Notes under the pieces: generated by a model
Databases searched by the model: none
Told to the model about the DNA's origin: nothing
The model's input: only the letters and a program-made list of their open reading frames with translations
Source: Aliivibrio sp. 1S175
GTDB taxonomy: Bacteria; Pseudomonadota; Gammaproteobacteria; Enterobacterales; Vibrionaceae
Length of the DNA: 64,000 nt
NCBI RefSeq assembly: GCF_001690985.1
Contig: NZ_MAJS01000013.1
Location: 67,260-131,259, forward strand
Direction of reading: 5' to 3'
Made by a program: the position numbers and the translations under genes
Shown: positions 52,100-61,538 of the stretch, piece after piece
Layout of the letters: every line of letters starts with the position of its first letter
Numbering within the stretch: the stretch's first letter is position 1

Positions 52100-53419
52100 C
52101 TATTTAACGTGTTCAGTTTCTACATCTTCATGTTTGTATGCGATAAAACCATACATAGTCCAACCAAAGAAAGTAACAATAGAACCCCACATCATTGCGT
52201 CATAACCCGCCCCATAAAGAGCATAGAAACTATATACCGCAGCAACTACCGCAATAAAATTCGTTTTACTCATCTCTTTTTTACTAACATGAGCGAATTT
52301 TTGCATGATAAAAATAGCTGCCATACATAAAATATAAGGCACTACGTTAGTCACTACCGCTAAGTTCACTAGCGATTCAAATTGTTCATTTAACGTTGGA
52401 CTGATTGTCATTAACGACAGTACCGTTTGAATTACCGTAATAATGACCATTCCTTTTACTGGTGTTCCTCGTTGATCAATCTCAGAGAATACCTTTGGAA
52501 AGAAACCTTCATCAGCCGAGCTTTTAAACACAGAGGCGATAGTAAACTGCCACCCTAATAAAGAGCCTGTACATGCAATCACGGCTAAACCTGCCACCGC
52601 TTTACCAGCCCAAGAGCCAAGCATTACTTGCCATACCAAACTGAATGGCGCGGTTGATGCGGCTAATGCACCATTCTCAACAATACCCGCACAAATGTTA
52701 GTAGATACTATATAAACCACAGCAGCAATTAACGTACCGCCAAGTACCGCGATAGGCACATTTTTCTCTGGATTTTCAACTGAATCACTGTTCGCACAGG
52801 CTGATTCTAACCCAAGGAATGCCCATAATGTCATCGCAATTGAGGCGCTCACCGCTTCACCAAATGGTAAGCTATGTGGGTTCCAAGAGTTAACGTACAT
52901 CTCAGGGCTAAACCAGAACCAACCAATAATCCCTAAACTACATACCGGTAAAATTACCCCCCAAACGGTAAACGTACCAATCTGGCCTGTGACTTTTGCA
53001 CCACCAAAGTTAGCCGCAGTACATAACCACAAAACTCCTATTGTAGCGATACAAGTTTGAATAGGTGTTAACGATATTTCAAAAAATGCTTGAGCATAAC
53101 CAACTGAGGTAATGGCGATGGCGATGTTTGCTATTAGTAAAGATAGGCCATAAGTCCACCCCGCCATGAAAGCACCAGAATCACCAAAGGCATAAGAAGC
53201 GTAACCATTCATACCGCCAGGACGTTTACTAAATCGCCCACACTTAGCAAATACGTAAGCTAAACTCATCGACCCAATCGCAGTCACAAGCCATGAAATA
53301 ATCGAAATCGAGCCGACTTGTGCCAATTTACTTGGCAACATAATAATGCCGGACCCAGCCATATTAATGAAAGTAAGGACGGTAAGTTGCACTACGCCCA
53401 TTTTTGATTTTTGTGTCAT
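52100..53419 (-). CDS. potE: Putrescine-ornithine antiporter
   Basis: A 439-aa APC-family exchanger with about 12 helices, very similar to E. coli PotE along its length: KMGVVQLTVLTFINMAGSGIIMLP, SIISWLVTAIGSM, IAMTLWAFLGLESACANSD and LLGWQFTIASVFKSS. It swaps external ornithine for internal putrescine and so completes an acid-resistance and membrane-energy cycle with SpeF. It lies 53 bp downstream of speF on the same strand, with a GC-rich hairpin in the gap. Confidence 0.93.
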   Translation of the reverse strand: MTQKSKMGVVQLTVLTFINMAGSGIIMLPSKLAQVGSISIISWLVTAIGSMSLAYVFAKCGRFSKRPGGMNGYASYAFGDSGAFMAGWTYGLSLLIANIAIAITSVGYAQAFFEISLTPIQTCIATIGVLWLCTAANFGGAKVTGQIGTFTVWGVILPVCSLGIIGWFWFSPEMYVNSWNPHSLPFGEAVSASIAMTLWAFLGLESACANSDSVENPEKNVPIAVLGGTLIAAVVYIVSTNICAGIVENGALAASTAPFSLVWQVMLGSWAGKAVAGLAVIACTGSLLGWQFTIASVFKSSADEGFFPKVFSEIDQRGTPVKGMVIITVIQTVLSLMTISPTLNEQFESLVNLAVVTNVVPYILCMAAIFIMQKFAHVSKKEMSKTNFIAVVAAVYSFYALYGAGYDAMMWGSIVTFFGWTMYGFIAYKHEDVETEHVK

Positions 53420-53437
53420 AAGTTCACCACTGAAGTG

Positions 53438-53462
53438 GCGCGGAAGGAGACTCCCGCCGCGC
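53438..53462 (-). repeat. GC-rich intercistronic hairpin between speF and potE
   Basis: GCGCGG (53438-53443) pairs with CCGCGC (53457-53462), with an inner GGA/TCC pairing. It is unusually GC-rich for this genome and lacks a T tract, so it is more likely an mRNA stabiliser or processing site than a terminator. Confidence 0.55.
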
Positions 53463-53472
53463 TCATTAGTTA

Positions 53473-55665
53473 TTAATTTGATTCGTTAAGGACATAACAA
53501 AAAGCAGTTGTTCGGCCATTTACTTCTTCCAAATAAACACCTTGAATTTCAGGAGCGAATCCTGGGAATTGGTTAATCCCCTCTTCTAACGCTAAGAAGT
53601 ATTGAGTAACTTCTTTGGTCCATGCTTCACCAGGGATCACACACAACACACCAGGAGGATAAGGAAGTGCACCTTCTGCGGCGATACGACCCGTTGCTTC
53701 TTTTAGCTCAACGTATTCACAGTCACCACGGAAATACTGAGTATTCGCTTGCTGAGGAATGAGTTTCATCTCAGGGAAATAAGCTTCTCTGAACATACAA
53801 CGTTGTAACTCTTTCACGTTTAGCTCTCGATACATATTGTGCATTTCAAGACACAATTGCTGAATCGTATAGCCTTTATAACGGTCTTTATTCGCTTCAT
53901 ATACGGTTGGCAATACCACTTGTAATGGCGCATCGTCTTTAACAAATTGTTCAAAGCGATTAATTTGAGCCACCAATTGGTGCATTTTTGCCATATCTTC
54001 TGCGGGTGTAAGTAAAAATAAGATAGAGTTCAAATCACATTTTTCAGGGACAATGCCATTTTCGCGTAAGAAGTTAGCTAACAAGGTCGCTGGAATACCA
54101 AAATCAGCGTAACCACCATGTTCATTAATGCCCGCCGTTGTTAGTAATAACTTACAAGGGTCAACAAAGTATTGTTCCTTTCCATAGCCTTCAAACTTAT
54201 GCCATGTATCTTCTGGATTAAATAAGAAGAATTTTTTCTCCTTAGCAATAAGTTCGGTGTCGTATTCTTGCCATAATTTACCATCCACTTTTTCTGGAAT
54301 GAACGGGATAATATATTCACAGCTATTCAATAATTCTTTACGGGTATCGATACCGATTTTCACACATTCATGCCATAGCTTGCGACCAGAGGCACCATCA
54401 TGGATCTTCGCGTTCACATCTAATGCTGAGAACAATGCGTAAAATGGACTGGTTGAAGCGTGCATCATAAAGGCATTATTGAAACGTTTATGATTACAGT
54501 AACGAGCTTGACCTTTGATATGACTATCTTTTTTATGAATTTGTGACGTTTGAGAGAAGCCCGCCTGTTGCTTATGAACAGATTGAGTAACAACTACCCC
54601 AGCATCTTCTGGTTTCAAATCCAATAACAACGGTGAACAGTCTTTCATCATAGGAATAAATTGCTCATACCCTACCCACGCAGAATCGAATAAGATGTAA
54701 TCACATAAATGACCTATCTTATCCATCACAAAACGCGCGTTATAAATCGTACCGTCGTAGGTGCCTAACTGAATAATCGCCATTCTGAATGGACGTTCTT
54801 CTTTTGCTCTTTCTGGATCTGTCTTTGCAATGAGATCGCGAATATAACTTTCATCAAAACAATGTTCATCAATACCCCCAATAAAACCATAAGGATTACG
54901 TGCTGTTTCTAAATAGACAGGGAGTGCACCCGCTTGAAATAAGGCACCGTGATGATTTGATTTATGATTATTTCTATCAAATAACACTAAATCCCCCGGG
55001 GTTAAAATAGCGTTACAAGCAACCTTGTTTGATGCAGATGTCCCATTAAGAACAAAGTATGTTTTATCTGCATTAAACACTTTTGCAGCGTGTTTTTGTG
55101 CAGCACACGCATGTCCCTCATGGATTAACAAATCGCCTAACGCGACATCCGCATTACATAAATCGCTTCGGAATAAATTTTCACCAAAGAAATCATAGAA
55201 TTGCTTACCTGCTGGGTGTTTTTTAAAGAACTGGCCACCTTGGTGTCCTGGACAATCAAACGCTGCATTCCCTTGGTCAACATATCGAGTAATCTTTTCA
55301 AAAAATGGGGGCAGAACTTTTGATTCGTATTTATGGGCAGCTTCGTTAATTTGACGGCAGTAATACGAAATAGATTGCTGTGTTAAGTCAATCACACTGG
55401 TTACTTTTGCATAATCACAAGAACAAAGTTGGCGATCACCTTCGCCTGAAATAACAAACACTGGAATGCCATAACACGTTTCTTCAATGTGTTTATGAAC
55501 GTCGCCAGACACATCTTCAATCGACAAAATAACCGCACTTACATCGGTTAGCGCAACGGTATCAATCGGTCTCAGTTCTCGGTTAAAGGTTTCAACGAGC
55601 ATATCTGCGAGAGGCATGAAGTAATCACCAAGATTATTGCTTATTGCGATACTTAAATTTTTCAT
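53473..55665 (-). CDS. speF: Inducible ornithine decarboxylase
   Basis: A 730-aa, PLP-dependent, fold-type-I decarboxylase with the wing, PLP and C-terminal domains of the bacterial Orn/Lys/Arg family. Its sequence follows E. coli SpeF closely (AFDCPGHQGG, LNGTSASNKV, DRNNHKSNHHGAL, DSAWVGYEQF). The PLP lysine is in TQSVHKQQAGFSQTSQIHK. It converts ornithine to putrescine and CO2, consuming a proton. The potE gene follows. A CRP-like site and a short leader frame lie upstream. The lysine decarboxylase CadA is less similar, so ornithine is preferred as substrate. Confidence 0.93.
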   Translation of the reverse strand: MKNLSIAISNNLGDYFMPLADMLVETFNRELRPIDTVALTDVSAVILSIEDVSGDVHKHIEETCYGIPVFVISGEGDRQLCSCDYAKVTSVIDLTQQSISYYCRQINEAAHKYESKVLPPFFEKITRYVDQGNAAFDCPGHQGGQFFKKHPAGKQFYDFFGENLFRSDLCNADVALGDLLIHEGHACAAQKHAAKVFNADKTYFVLNGTSASNKVACNAILTPGDLVLFDRNNHKSNHHGALFQAGALPVYLETARNPYGFIGGIDEHCFDESYIRDLIAKTDPERAKEERPFRMAIIQLGTYDGTIYNARFVMDKIGHLCDYILFDSAWVGYEQFIPMMKDCSPLLLDLKPEDAGVVVTQSVHKQQAGFSQTSQIHKKDSHIKGQARYCNHKRFNNAFMMHASTSPFYALFSALDVNAKIHDGASGRKLWHECVKIGIDTRKELLNSCEYIIPFIPEKVDGKLWQEYDTELIAKEKKFFLFNPEDTWHKFEGYGKEQYFVDPCKLLLTTAGINEHGGYADFGIPATLLANFLRENGIVPEKCDLNSILFLLTPAEDMAKMHQLVAQINRFEQFVKDDAPLQVVLPTVYEANKDRYKGYTIQQLCLEMHNMYRELNVKELQRCMFREAYFPEMKLIPQQANTQYFRGDCEYVELKEATGRIAAEGALPYPPGVLCVIPGEAWTKEVTQYFLALEEGINQFPGFAPEIQGVYLEEVNGRTTAFCYVLNESN

Positions 55666-55742
55666 AATTATTTTCTTCTGTTTGGATGACAGGAAGAAAA
55701 TTAAAATAATCAGATCATTAAAAACAACATCAAGAGTGATTT

Positions 55743-55758
55743 GTTGATCTAACTCACA
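55743..55758 (-). promoter_or_regulatory. Candidate CRP-binding site upstream of speF
   Basis: Minus strand TGTGA-GTTAGA-TCAAC: the left half is perfect and the right half differs from TCACA by two bases. It lies about 80 bp from the speF start. Confidence 0.35.
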
Positions 55759-55787
55759 TTAATAATACTAATAATAAATTGAATCAT
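55749..55787 (-). CDS. Possible leader peptide of speF
   Basis: A 12-codon frame, MIQFIISIINVS, preceded by GGGAG nine bases upstream of its ATG on the minus strand, about 80 bp before speF. Enterobacterial speF is controlled by the leader peptide SpeFL, so a leader is plausible, but this sequence does not resemble SpeFL. Translation is unproven. Confidence 0.25.
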   Translation of the reverse strand: MIQFIISIINVS

Positions 55788-56050
55788 AAATATATGCTCC
55801 CATTACTTTTATTAATAATTAAAAAGTGCTATTCACACGTATATTAATAATGAATATCAATATTAGACTAAATGTTACTATCGATGTTAATAAAATTAAC
55901 CCAATTTAACACAATGTACATTTATGTCATTCTGTAAATATACAGTTGCATATTTTTACTTACTAATTTATATTCTAAAAAAAACAAATCATAGATGATT
56001 AAAAATTAGACATAATATTAATTGTATTTAAATATTATAGGAAGATAACT

Positions 56051-56524
56051 ATGTATGATATTAATACCCACTATAAATTTATTGCTGCTCGATTTTTACT
56101 TGAATTAAATACAGCTTATCTATCAAAGCTATTTGGCGTTCCTTTATCAAAAATTAATAGAATGGAATCTAACACTTGCAACATACCAGCAGTCTATTCC
56201 TATGCTCTTAACAACTTGATTTCACATGAAGAAAATTCAGAGGGTATATATCAATCATTAGAAAATGATGATCTGGAAAGCTTTTGCCGAAAAATAGACA
56301 AAGCATCCAAAATAAGTAGGTTAAGTTGCTCTAAATGCCATTCAAGAAAACTGCATGTTATGAAAATAAAGGAAGGTATCTATTTTATCGAGTGCATGAA
56401 ATGTAAAAAAACGATGTATTCAAGTAAAGATTCTGCCATAAGGTATTATTCATGGCAAAACAGAGGGGTTTATTTATCTCACTATTTATATACAAAAAAA
56501 GAAACGAAATACAGTAAGATTTAA
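56051..56524 (+). CDS. Zinc-ribbon protein of unknown function
   Basis: A 157-aa soluble protein. The N-terminal half is helical, with a segment (TAYLSKLFGVPLSKINRMES) that could be a helix-turn-helix. The C-terminal half has a four-cysteine zinc ribbon: SCSKC at about 107-111 and ECMKC about 20 residues later. The pairing of a helical DNA-binding-like part with a zinc ribbon loosely recalls FlhC-type regulators, but the similarity is too weak to assert. Base composition is as AT-rich as the surrounding spacers, which may indicate recent acquisition. It is divergent from speF and followed by 470 bp without genes. Confidence 0.6.
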   Translation: MYDINTHYKFIAARFLLELNTAYLSKLFGVPLSKINRMESNTCNIPAVYSYALNNLISHEENSEGIYQSLENDDLESFCRKIDKASKISRLSCSKCHSRKLHVMKIKEGIYFIECMKCKKTMYSSKDSAIRYYSWQNRGVYLSHYLYTKKETKYSKI

Positions 56525-56993
56525 ATATGACATACACTTAATATAAAAGAAACTAATTTTATTAAAATAATTCAAACTCACAATTATATTAATAAAGAAT
56601 AAAACCAACATTTACTTTTATATTATTATTGAATAGAAACATATTTAGTTTCTAATTTTTCTCACCATAATAATATCTATAATTATCACTCATAACGTAT
56701 AAATTCCTTTTAGCCTTACCATTCACCTCATGAATCAATAGAACCTCCCATTGCCGGAAAGATGTTTTTAAATAGCCCTATCCTCAATAAAGAGACTTTC
56801 ATCGCTGTTTTATTTATTTACACTCACCAATGAAAAGTAGATCAGTCTGAACATTACATTCAATTATATGAATTTATGTCATTTTCAACCTATATTTAAG
56901 ATCTCGAAAGTAAAAATTAAAGTCAGGTACTCATCAATCCAACATAGGATTTAGGGTATTCAATTAAATTATAACTAAAGGAAGTGTTAACTT
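56525..56993. other. AT-rich gene-free region
   Basis: 469 bp of very AT-rich DNA between the zinc-ribbon gene and the DUF5993 gene. I see no ORF, hairpin or repeat that I can support. Confidence 0.45.
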
Positions 56994-57149
56994 ATGATGA
57001 GTTTAATCTTCTTGCTCCTACTCGTTGCAATGCTCTGCGCGTTTAGTGGCAAAAAAAGCACCAGTTACGTTTTATTTACCGCTTCAGTCATTATTGGCTT
57101 GTATTGGTTTCATCATCACGCGACAGATCCTCTGTCCATTTTACTGTAG
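56994..57149 (+). CDS. Small membrane protein, DUF5993-like
   Basis: A 51-aa protein, too short for many gene finders. AAGGAAG precedes the ATG. Two hydrophobic helices (MMSLIFLLLLVAMLCAF, and SYVLFTASVIIGLYWF) are joined by the basic turn SGKKSTS, and the protein ends in HHHATDPLSILL. Its size, two-helix hairpin, histidine cluster and position just before a DsbB-like gene fit the DUF5993 family that accompanies DsbB-like proteins. The next gene starts eight bases after its stop. Confidence 0.7.
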   Translation: MMSLIFLLLLVAMLCAFSGKKSTSYVLFTASVIIGLYWFHHHATDPLSILL

Positions 57150-57157
57150 GTGAATGT

Positions 57158-57709
57158 ATGAACAGTAAAAACGTAACTTTACTCAATATTCTAGGGCTAC
57201 TTGGCATTACCTTTGTTTTACTCATGGGTTCAGTCCTTCAGGTCGCTTGGAATGAATTACCTTGCCCACTTTGTCTTTTACAACGAGTTGGCTTTGTTAT
57301 GGTGATGTTTGGCTTTATGCTAAACATTATTTACGGTACGCAACAACGGCATTACGGCGTAATATTGGTAGGTGCGTTGTTTGGGGCGGCAACCGCATTA
57401 CGTCAAGTCTCTTTGCACGTAATTCCAGGAACGCCAGGATTTGGTAGCCCTATCTTAGGTATGCATTATTACACATGGGCATTTGTGATCTTTATGATGG
57501 CCATTGTTGGTGTGGCTGTACTACTCATGCTTTGGAATAATGAATGGTCATCTGAAGTCTATCAAATGGAAAGATTTGGTCGATTTGCCTGCATATTAGC
57601 AATTATTGCAGTATTGGTTAATGTACTTTCAACCTTTATTGAATGTGGCCCATATCAGTGCCCAGATAACCCTGTAAGCTATTGGTTGCTGGATATGTTT
57701 AGTCACTAG
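57158..57709 (+). CDS. DsbB-family disulfide bond formation protein
   Basis: 183 aa from the ATG at 57158, directly after the DUF5993-like gene; a start at 57104 would overlap that gene. Four to five membrane helices. The first periplasmic redox pair is CPLC (in ELPCPLCLLQRVGF) and the second is CGPYQC near the C-terminus, with QLQ-type quinone-loop character. It should reoxidise a periplasmic thiol oxidase by passing electrons to quinone. CPLC differs from the CVLC of E. coli DsbB, suggesting a specialised DsbI-like partner. No DsbA-like gene is adjacent. Confidence 0.82.
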   Translation: MNSKNVTLLNILGLLGITFVLLMGSVLQVAWNELPCPLCLLQRVGFVMVMFGFMLNIIYGTQQRHYGVILVGALFGAATALRQVSLHVIPGTPGFGSPILGMHYYTWAFVIFMMAIVGVAVLLMLWNNEWSSEVYQMERFGRFACILAIIAVLVNVLSTFIECGPYQCPDNPVSYWLLDMFSH

Positions 57710-57761
57710 AAAACAATAAAAGAATGATTCCATTTTTAATGGTATGAAATTTATTTCATAA

Positions 57762-57793
57762 AAAACGGCACCTCTATAAAGAAGTGCCGTTTG
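57762..57793. terminator. Bidirectional terminator, dsbB-like gene / chitobiase
   Basis: AAACGGCAC (57763-57771) pairs with GTGCCGTTT (57784-57792). The minus-strand side has a six-T run, so it chiefly ends the chitobiase transcript. Confidence 0.8.
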
Positions 57794-57831
57794 ATTATTT
57801 AATGACTGTTTCTACTGTATTTCTAGCGTAA

Positions 57832-60477
57832 TTATTTAACGCTAGTTACTCGGCTAACACGCTCGCCAGTAAATGATGTTGAACGAATTTGAACATCACC
57901 CGTTACTTTTGGTTTGTTCGCATTATCGTATGCTGCCCATGTTTTACCACCATCTACAGAGTATTGTAGCGTTACTCCTGGGAATGAAATGTTCATGCTT
58001 AGTTCGCCGTTTGCAATTTCTGCACCTGGGATTGGTAGACGGTAATCAATACCCGCTCTTTCAAGCTTCGCTAATTCACGTTGACCCATAGTGTTGGCAA
58101 AGTTAGTCCAATCAGTAAGCTGTGCTTTCTTATTCACTAGGTTTGTATCTAGAGAGTATTTAACACCTGCTTTGTATTCATTTTCCCAAGACGCTTCATG
58201 CCATGCACGCTCTGCTGCTGCGATAACACGTGGGAATACCATGTACTCATATTGCTCATCAGTACGTACTGTTTCAGACCAAAGTTGCGCAGACAGACCG
58301 TAGAAAGGTTTCTTCGGTGTTACTGTACCCGCACTTTCAAAGCCGTTACCGTCACGGTCAACTGATGTTTCCGCATTTTGAGGTAGGTTTTCTGGTGCAA
58401 AACCAAACATCTTACGTGTATCTGTTGCACGAGTTGCCCAGTAGTAACCACGCTCTTTCGCGTCAACTTCGTATGGGAAATCCATGTAAACGTAATCTGG
58501 GTTAGAGATAACTACGTCGTAACCTTTTTCAGCCCACTCGTACGCTGAAGCACCACCGCCCCAGTATAGAGTATCCCAGAAGTTTGCACGTACCGATTCA
58601 GTTGCGAATGCATTAGCACCTTCAGAGTGTTTCAGACCATCCTGCCACGCTTGGAAGTGTGGAATGCCTTTCGCTGCAACAATTTTAGATACTTGCTCTG
58701 CAAAATGGCTTGGTAGGTGTTCGAAATCTGCAACTTCACCGCTTGCAATCAGAGACTGACACTGTGGAGATTTAGCAAATGGGAAGTCTTGTTTAGATAG
58801 GTCTAAATCACCTTTCCATGCGATTTTCTCTTCATCGTTGATGTCTTGGAAACCAGCGTGAAGTTTGATGTTTTTCGCTTCATCACCACCGAAGTGCCAT
58901 GTTGATAAAGGAACACCAGCCGCTTTGTGCATTGCTGCAACTTCAGTGATTACTTTATCTACGAACGTTGCAGATGAATCTAAACATGGGTTGATGAAAC
59001 TTTGTTTGTTGTAGAACTGAACCGTTGTTACGTTTGATTCGTCTTTTGGATCCATCAGACGGTATTGGTTTGCTTCTTCCATCTTGCCTTCAGCAGCAAG
59101 ACGTGCGTAACGAGCTTCCATTGACATTACTGCTGCACGTGAGTGAGCTGGCATATCGATTTCTGGGATCACTTCAATGTTACGGTTTTTCGCGTACGTT
59201 AGGATCTCTAGATAATCTTCTGTTGTGAAGAAACCAGAACCAAAGTTATCTGAATCTGCACCTGAACCCAGTTGAGGCAATAGACAAGATGTTTCTGACT
59301 CATCAAAACAACGATTACTACCGATGTCAGTTAGCTCAGGAAGACCTGGAATTTCTAAACGCCAGCCTTCATCATCGGTTAGGTGAAGATGTAATTTGTT
59401 AAGTTTGTAGGCTGCCATTTGATCAACAGTTGCAAGAATCGCTTCTTTTGAGTGGAAGTTACGAGCAACATCAACCATTACGCCACGGTACTCAAAACGT
59501 GGGGCATCTTCTACGTTTAGAGTTGGGATTTCTGAACTATCTAGGCTTACTAGTGCGAGTAGAGATTGAACACCGTAGAATGCGCCAGCTTCATCAAATG
59601 CAACAATCGTTGTTTTGCCTTCAGTGACATCTAGTGTGTATGCGCCAGATACGCCATCTTTAAATTGGCTCTTATCAACAGCTACAGATACTGGATAGTC
59701 ACCCGCCGTCTCAAGGCCTAGAAGTTCAGCTCGTTGATTTAACGCAGCAAGTTGGTCAGTATCAATACCGTTTGCAGTAATAGAGATACCTTTTGCTAAA
59801 TCAACCGTTTTGTTCGTTAGCGTTGTTTTTAAAGGTGTTGGAATAATATGAGAAGACGCATCTACTTCCGCTACGTCCGCATTTTTCTCAAAACGCGTAT
59901 TTGCTGTTGCTGTTACGTTATTATCAGCAAGAGTACGTTTTAATTGAACACCGATGATTTCATCAACATAATCGCCAGTATTTTCAGTATCTAAAGAAAT
60001 GATATTACGAGCTTCTGCACCTGGAGCTGTTACAAAGGCACCTGGCATAAAGTCAGTTTCAAATAACTGCCAGTATTCAGCAACCAGTGGAAGAACGACT
60101 TCTTCGCCTGCAGCAAAACCATCAAACTTATCTGTTGGTTCAAGTTTATGTAAATCACCCGTTACACGAGTAATTTTAAATTGGTCATTTTCAACATCTA
60201 GAATTAAACGAATGCTGTGGAAATAGATAGTCCAATCCGCTGAATCAACCGCTTCACCAGTGTTAGTAATGGTCATGTTTACTTTGTTACATGATGCCCA
60301 TTCAGCTTGAAGTTCTTTACACGCAAGGCCATCATCAGCACCTTGGTTAGTGATCACTGTATAGTTAACATCTAGGTTTTCAGCCAGTTGATTAACCGTT
60401 GATTGCTCAGAAGAAGTAGAAGAACAAGCCGCTAAACTTGCCATAATAACAGTAGAAAGAAGAGTTCTTTTCAACAT
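57832..60477 (-). CDS. chb: Chitobiase, lipoprotein beta-N-acetylhexosaminidase (GH20)
   Basis: An 881-aa protein. The lipobox LAAC gives lipidated Cys18, so it is anchored at the outer membrane or periplasm. Domains in order: CHB_HEX carbohydrate-binding (about 35-190), GH20b (about 210-325), the GH20 TIM barrel (about 330-770), and the CHB_HEX_C immunoglobulin-like domain. The catalytic pair is Asp532-Glu533 in WHFGGDEAKN, equivalent to Asp539-Glu540 of Serratia chitobiase. It releases GlcNAc from chitobiose and short chitin oligomers in substrate-assisted fashion. Stands alone; the normal length argues for an active enzyme. Confidence 0.94.
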   Translation of the reverse strand: MLKRTLLSTVIMASLAACSSTSSEQSTVNQLAENLDVNYTVITNQGADDGLACKELQAEWASCNKVNMTITNTGEAVDSADWTIYFHSIRLILDVENDQFKITRVTGDLHKLEPTDKFDGFAAGEEVVLPLVAEYWQLFETDFMPGAFVTAPGAEARNIISLDTENTGDYVDEIIGVQLKRTLADNNVTATANTRFEKNADVAEVDASSHIIPTPLKTTLTNKTVDLAKGISITANGIDTDQLAALNQRAELLGLETAGDYPVSVAVDKSQFKDGVSGAYTLDVTEGKTTIVAFDEAGAFYGVQSLLALVSLDSSEIPTLNVEDAPRFEYRGVMVDVARNFHSKEAILATVDQMAAYKLNKLHLHLTDDEGWRLEIPGLPELTDIGSNRCFDESETSCLLPQLGSGADSDNFGSGFFTTEDYLEILTYAKNRNIEVIPEIDMPAHSRAAVMSMEARYARLAAEGKMEEANQYRLMDPKDESNVTTVQFYNKQSFINPCLDSSATFVDKVITEVAAMHKAAGVPLSTWHFGGDEAKNIKLHAGFQDINDEEKIAWKGDLDLSKQDFPFAKSPQCQSLIASGEVADFEHLPSHFAEQVSKIVAAKGIPHFQAWQDGLKHSEGANAFATESVRANFWDTLYWGGGASAYEWAEKGYDVVISNPDYVYMDFPYEVDAKERGYYWATRATDTRKMFGFAPENLPQNAETSVDRDGNGFESAGTVTPKKPFYGLSAQLWSETVRTDEQYEYMVFPRVIAAAERAWHEASWENEYKAGVKYSLDTNLVNKKAQLTDWTNFANTMGQRELAKLERAGIDYRLPIPGAEIANGELSMNISFPGVTLQYSVDGGKTWAAYDNANKPKVTGDVQIRSTSFTGERVSRVTSVK

Positions 60478-60998
60478 GATTCATTCCTAATAAATAAAGT
60501 AATTAAATTTCAAATCTGGAATTACAATACAAAAGTTTTTTAACTTTACAAATTAAGATAATCTCGATTTATGCTTTGAATCACACTTAATTCTATATTT
60601 CACGGTATAAATTAAAATAATGAGATTCACATCAACATATAACAGAATGGCATACTAGGAATTTTGATAAAAACATTTTTATCATTATGTGAAGTTGACC
60701 GCAATAAGTCCTAAGTGGCTGAGGTGTAAAATAAATATTTAGGACAAACAAGACATATTACCTACCTTAAAGCACTTAATTCACAATGAAATAAAGTTTT
60801 ACAACTATGTGTCTGTGTATGCCTAAAATTCAATTATTCCATTTATATCTGCACACAATAAAATAGTAATCGATTGCATTCTCACTTTAAAAAGAGAGTG
60901 ATGTAACAATAATTAATTAGAGTGATTTTAATCACTAAACTTTACCATTAAAGGCATTATTATACGTAATTAGCAGATAAACGATTATAGGTATAACC
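60478..60998. other. Divergent promoter region, chitobiase / DUF1097 gene
   Basis: 521 bp of AT-rich DNA. TTACAATACAA at 60522-60532 resembles the alginate operator half-sites but lacks the palindrome. No coding feature was found. Confidence 0.45.
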
Positions 60999-61478
60999 AT
61001 GAGTACACTAATTGCAATTGCGATTACTACAGGCATTCTTTCTGGTCTTTGGGGATGGGTCGCTGTAAGTTTAGGCTTATTAAGTTGGGCTGGTTTTCTT
61101 GGTTGTACTACCTACTTCGCTTCACCTACCGATGGACTAAAAGGCATAGGCTTAAGTATCGCAACTAACCTTAGTGGTGTATTTTGGGGGATGGTGATAA
61201 TCAAACTTTCTTCGATGGTCAGTTTAGAAATCATAGGCTACGTAATTACCGCTATTGTTGCTTTTTTTATGTGCGCACAAGCAAAGAAGAGTTGGTTAAA
61301 TTTTATCCCTGGCACCTTTATCGGTTCATGTGCAACTTTTGCTTCAAATGGTAATTGGCAGCTTGTTATCCCATCTCTAATTTTGGGCGTTGTATTTGCT
61401 TATGCAATGAAGACATCTGGTTTGTGGTTAAAGGAAAAATTAGATGCCAATAAATTAGTTGAAGCAAGAAAAAACTAA
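60999..61478 (+). CDS. DUF1097 family membrane protein
   Basis: 159 aa with five hydrophobic helices and the glycine-rich N-terminus GILSGLWGWVAVSLGLLSWAGF found in the DUF1097 (YcdZ-like) family. The internal FIPGTFIGSCATFASNGNW loop is also typical. The family's function is not established; some members are implicated in metabolite or ion permeation. Monocistronic with a terminator close behind. Confidence 0.75.
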   Translation: MSTLIAIAITTGILSGLWGWVAVSLGLLSWAGFLGCTTYFASPTDGLKGIGLSIATNLSGVFWGMVIIKLSSMVSLEIIGYVITAIVAFFMCAQAKKSWLNFIPGTFIGSCATFASNGNWQLVIPSLILGVVFAYAMKTSGLWLKEKLDANKLVEARKN

Positions 61479-61493
61479 AGCGGTTAATGTAGA

Positions 61494-61538
61494 AAAAGCC
61501 TCTGACTAAATAATAATTATCTAGTGAGAGGCTTTTTT
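61494..61538 (+). terminator. Terminator of the DUF1097 gene
   Basis: AAAAGCCTCT (61494-61503) pairs with AGAGGCTTTT (61527-61536); the inner bases GACTA and TAGTG extend the stem. A T run follows. Confidence 0.88.

Larger units (their letters stand above)
55666..56050. other. speF leader and promoter region
   Basis: 385 bp of AT-rich DNA between divergent genes. On the minus strand it carries a possible 12-codon leader frame (55749-55787) and a CRP-like site (55743-55758). The rest shows no feature I can support. Confidence 0.5.

Noticed and set aside
58025..59627. Several plus-strand frames of 60-90 aa antisense to chitobiase
   Set aside because: They mirror the codon pattern of the strongly supported GH20 gene and have no translation signals.
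60522..60532. TTACAATACAA upstream of chitobiase as an alginate operator
   Set aside because: Read on the minus strand it is TTGTATTGTAA, which lacks the TACAA right half; chitobiase is not part of alginate use.
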